Part shown: positions 63,529 through 64,000 of the stretch, one piece after another
Layout: every line of letters begins with the position of its first letter
Position numbering within the stretch: the stretch's first letter is position 1
Source of the DNA: an uncultured Bradyrhizobium sp.
GTDB lineage: Bacteria > Pseudomonadota > Alphaproteobacteria > Rhizobiales > Xanthobacteraceae
Direction: 5' to 3'
Length of the DNA: 64,000 nucleotides
Assembly (NCBI RefSeq): GCF_936928535.1
Contig: NZ_CAKZHY010000093.1
Span: forward strand, 1 to 64,000
Notes under the pieces: generated by a model
What the model was told of the DNA's origin: nothing
Seen by the model: only the letters and a program-made list of their open reading frames with translations
Database searches by the model: none
Position numbers and translations under genes: made by a program

Positions 63529-63640
63529 GCTTCCGCTTGCGTGCTGAGAGCGATCAACTTTTGTGTTTCGGTCACGAGCGACGCCCAGTTCTGCCGGATG
63601 CCGTGCTAAGACCCGCACCAGTAGTTCTACGGGGCTTTGC

Positions 63641-63832
63641 ATGAGAAAGAACGATGTCACCTGTTCAGCGTGCGGAGCCGGCTTTCGGCGGCTCGAGCTT
63701 GCCACGCCAGCGGCCAATTCGGGCGAGTATCGCTGTCCGGCTTGCGACGAGGTCGTGGAGACCTTCGACGGCACTGCGTTTATCGCCTATCGCATGACGA
63801 TCCAGCCTTCGTTGAAGGCTGCCCGTCCTTAA
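63641..63832 (+). CDS. Small zinc-ribbon protein, 63 residues
   Basis: It begins MRKNDVTCSACGAGFRRLEL and contains two CxxC pairs, CSAC and CPAC, which form a zinc ribbon. The remainder is short and basic. Small zinc ribbons of this sort are common in Bradyrhizobium; function unknown. GGGG lies eight bases before the ATG. The final 170 bases of the window show no further gene. Confidence 0.75.
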   Translation: MRKNDVTCSACGAGFRRLELATPAANSGEYRCPACDEVVETFDGTAFIAYRMTIQPSLKAARP

Positions 63833-64000
63833 GGGCTGTCGAAGTTCCGCTGGACCTTTGCGGTTCGGCTGGTCCGATCCCCATTCACACCGAATTCGGT
63901 TTGGGCGGGCTTGTTTTTGCCGAACGCGAGGGGCCTTCGCGTTGGGTCATCAGCGCTTTTTCCCCAAGCGGCCACCTTTTCGTCCCAATTGTTGCTGAAC

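Noticed and set aside
1..64000. CRISPR array, prophage or integrative element
   Set aside because: No regularly spaced repeats, integrase, phage or transposase genes are present. The tRNA-Thr gene has no adjoining integrase or duplicated 3' end in view.

Overview
The window looks like chromosomal core DNA of a Bradyrhizobium-type alphaproteobacterium (order Hyphomicrobiales). The evidence is high GC in all genes, Bradyrhizobium-style small secreted proteins, alphaproteobacterial regulatory motifs (CtrA boxes, EcfG-type GGAAC/CGTT promoters, an RpoN promoter) and dispersed palindromic repeats. There is no phage, integrase, transposase or CRISPR array. Genes sit on both strands in short operons, often convergent with abutting or overlapping stop codons.

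Layout. 1-9.2 kb: tRNA-Thr(TGT), a GFA-family protein, a methyltransferase, a dienelactone-hydrolase-like protein, a chemotaxis receptor, several small proteins (one behind an EcfG-type promoter), a beta-barrel outer-membrane protein, a lipoprotein and a TPR protein. 9.2-13.2 kb: a serine hydrolase, an S10 peptidase and NAD kinase. 13.2-17.0 kb: a signalling and cell-wall group (receiver protein, Hpt protein, DUF2336 protein, lytic transglycosylase) with CtrA-like sites. 17.0-20.7 kb: folE-hisI, an Fe-S scaffold protein, a ClpP-like periplasmic protein, yidD and a stress-promoter membrane peptide. 20.7-31.4 kb: an APC permease coupled to an unknown secreted protein, an alpha/beta hydrolase, a GrlR-like protein, an MFS transporter, thrS, a nitroreductase and a second serine hydrolase. 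31.4-42.5 kb: a PAS-GGDEF-EAL protein, a LysR/oxidoreductase pair, a patatin phospholipase, a CBS protein, a rhomboid protease, a candidate small RNA sharing a CtrA box with a PAS protein, a COG4315 protein and an acetyltransferase.

42.5-51.5 kb: a DEAD-box helicase, a phosphoesterase, a cupin protein, a VOC protein, a repeat-flanked alcohol dehydrogenase, an MFS exporter, a PilZ protein and a transglutaminase-like peptidase. 51.5-57.6 kb is the most unusual part. It has a frameshifted SARP/TolB-like/TPR regulator divergent from a secreted protein plus STN-domain pair, then an HdeD operon beside a decayed glutaminase fused to a transporter tail, probably the remains of an acid-resistance locus. 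57.6-63.5 kb: a GntR repressor divergent from an RpoN-promoter operon for a PotABCD-like ABC importer and a hydantoin/Asp-Glu racemase, which suggests nitrogen scavenging. A zinc-ribbon protein ends the window.

The best leads are the CtrA-flanked small RNA/PAS pair, the receiver-Hpt-DUF2336-transglycosylase group, the SARP/STN locus, the RpoN-driven racemase importer with a 27-nt palindrome at its second gene junction, and the glutaminase relic. All calls come from reading the sequence; no database search was run.
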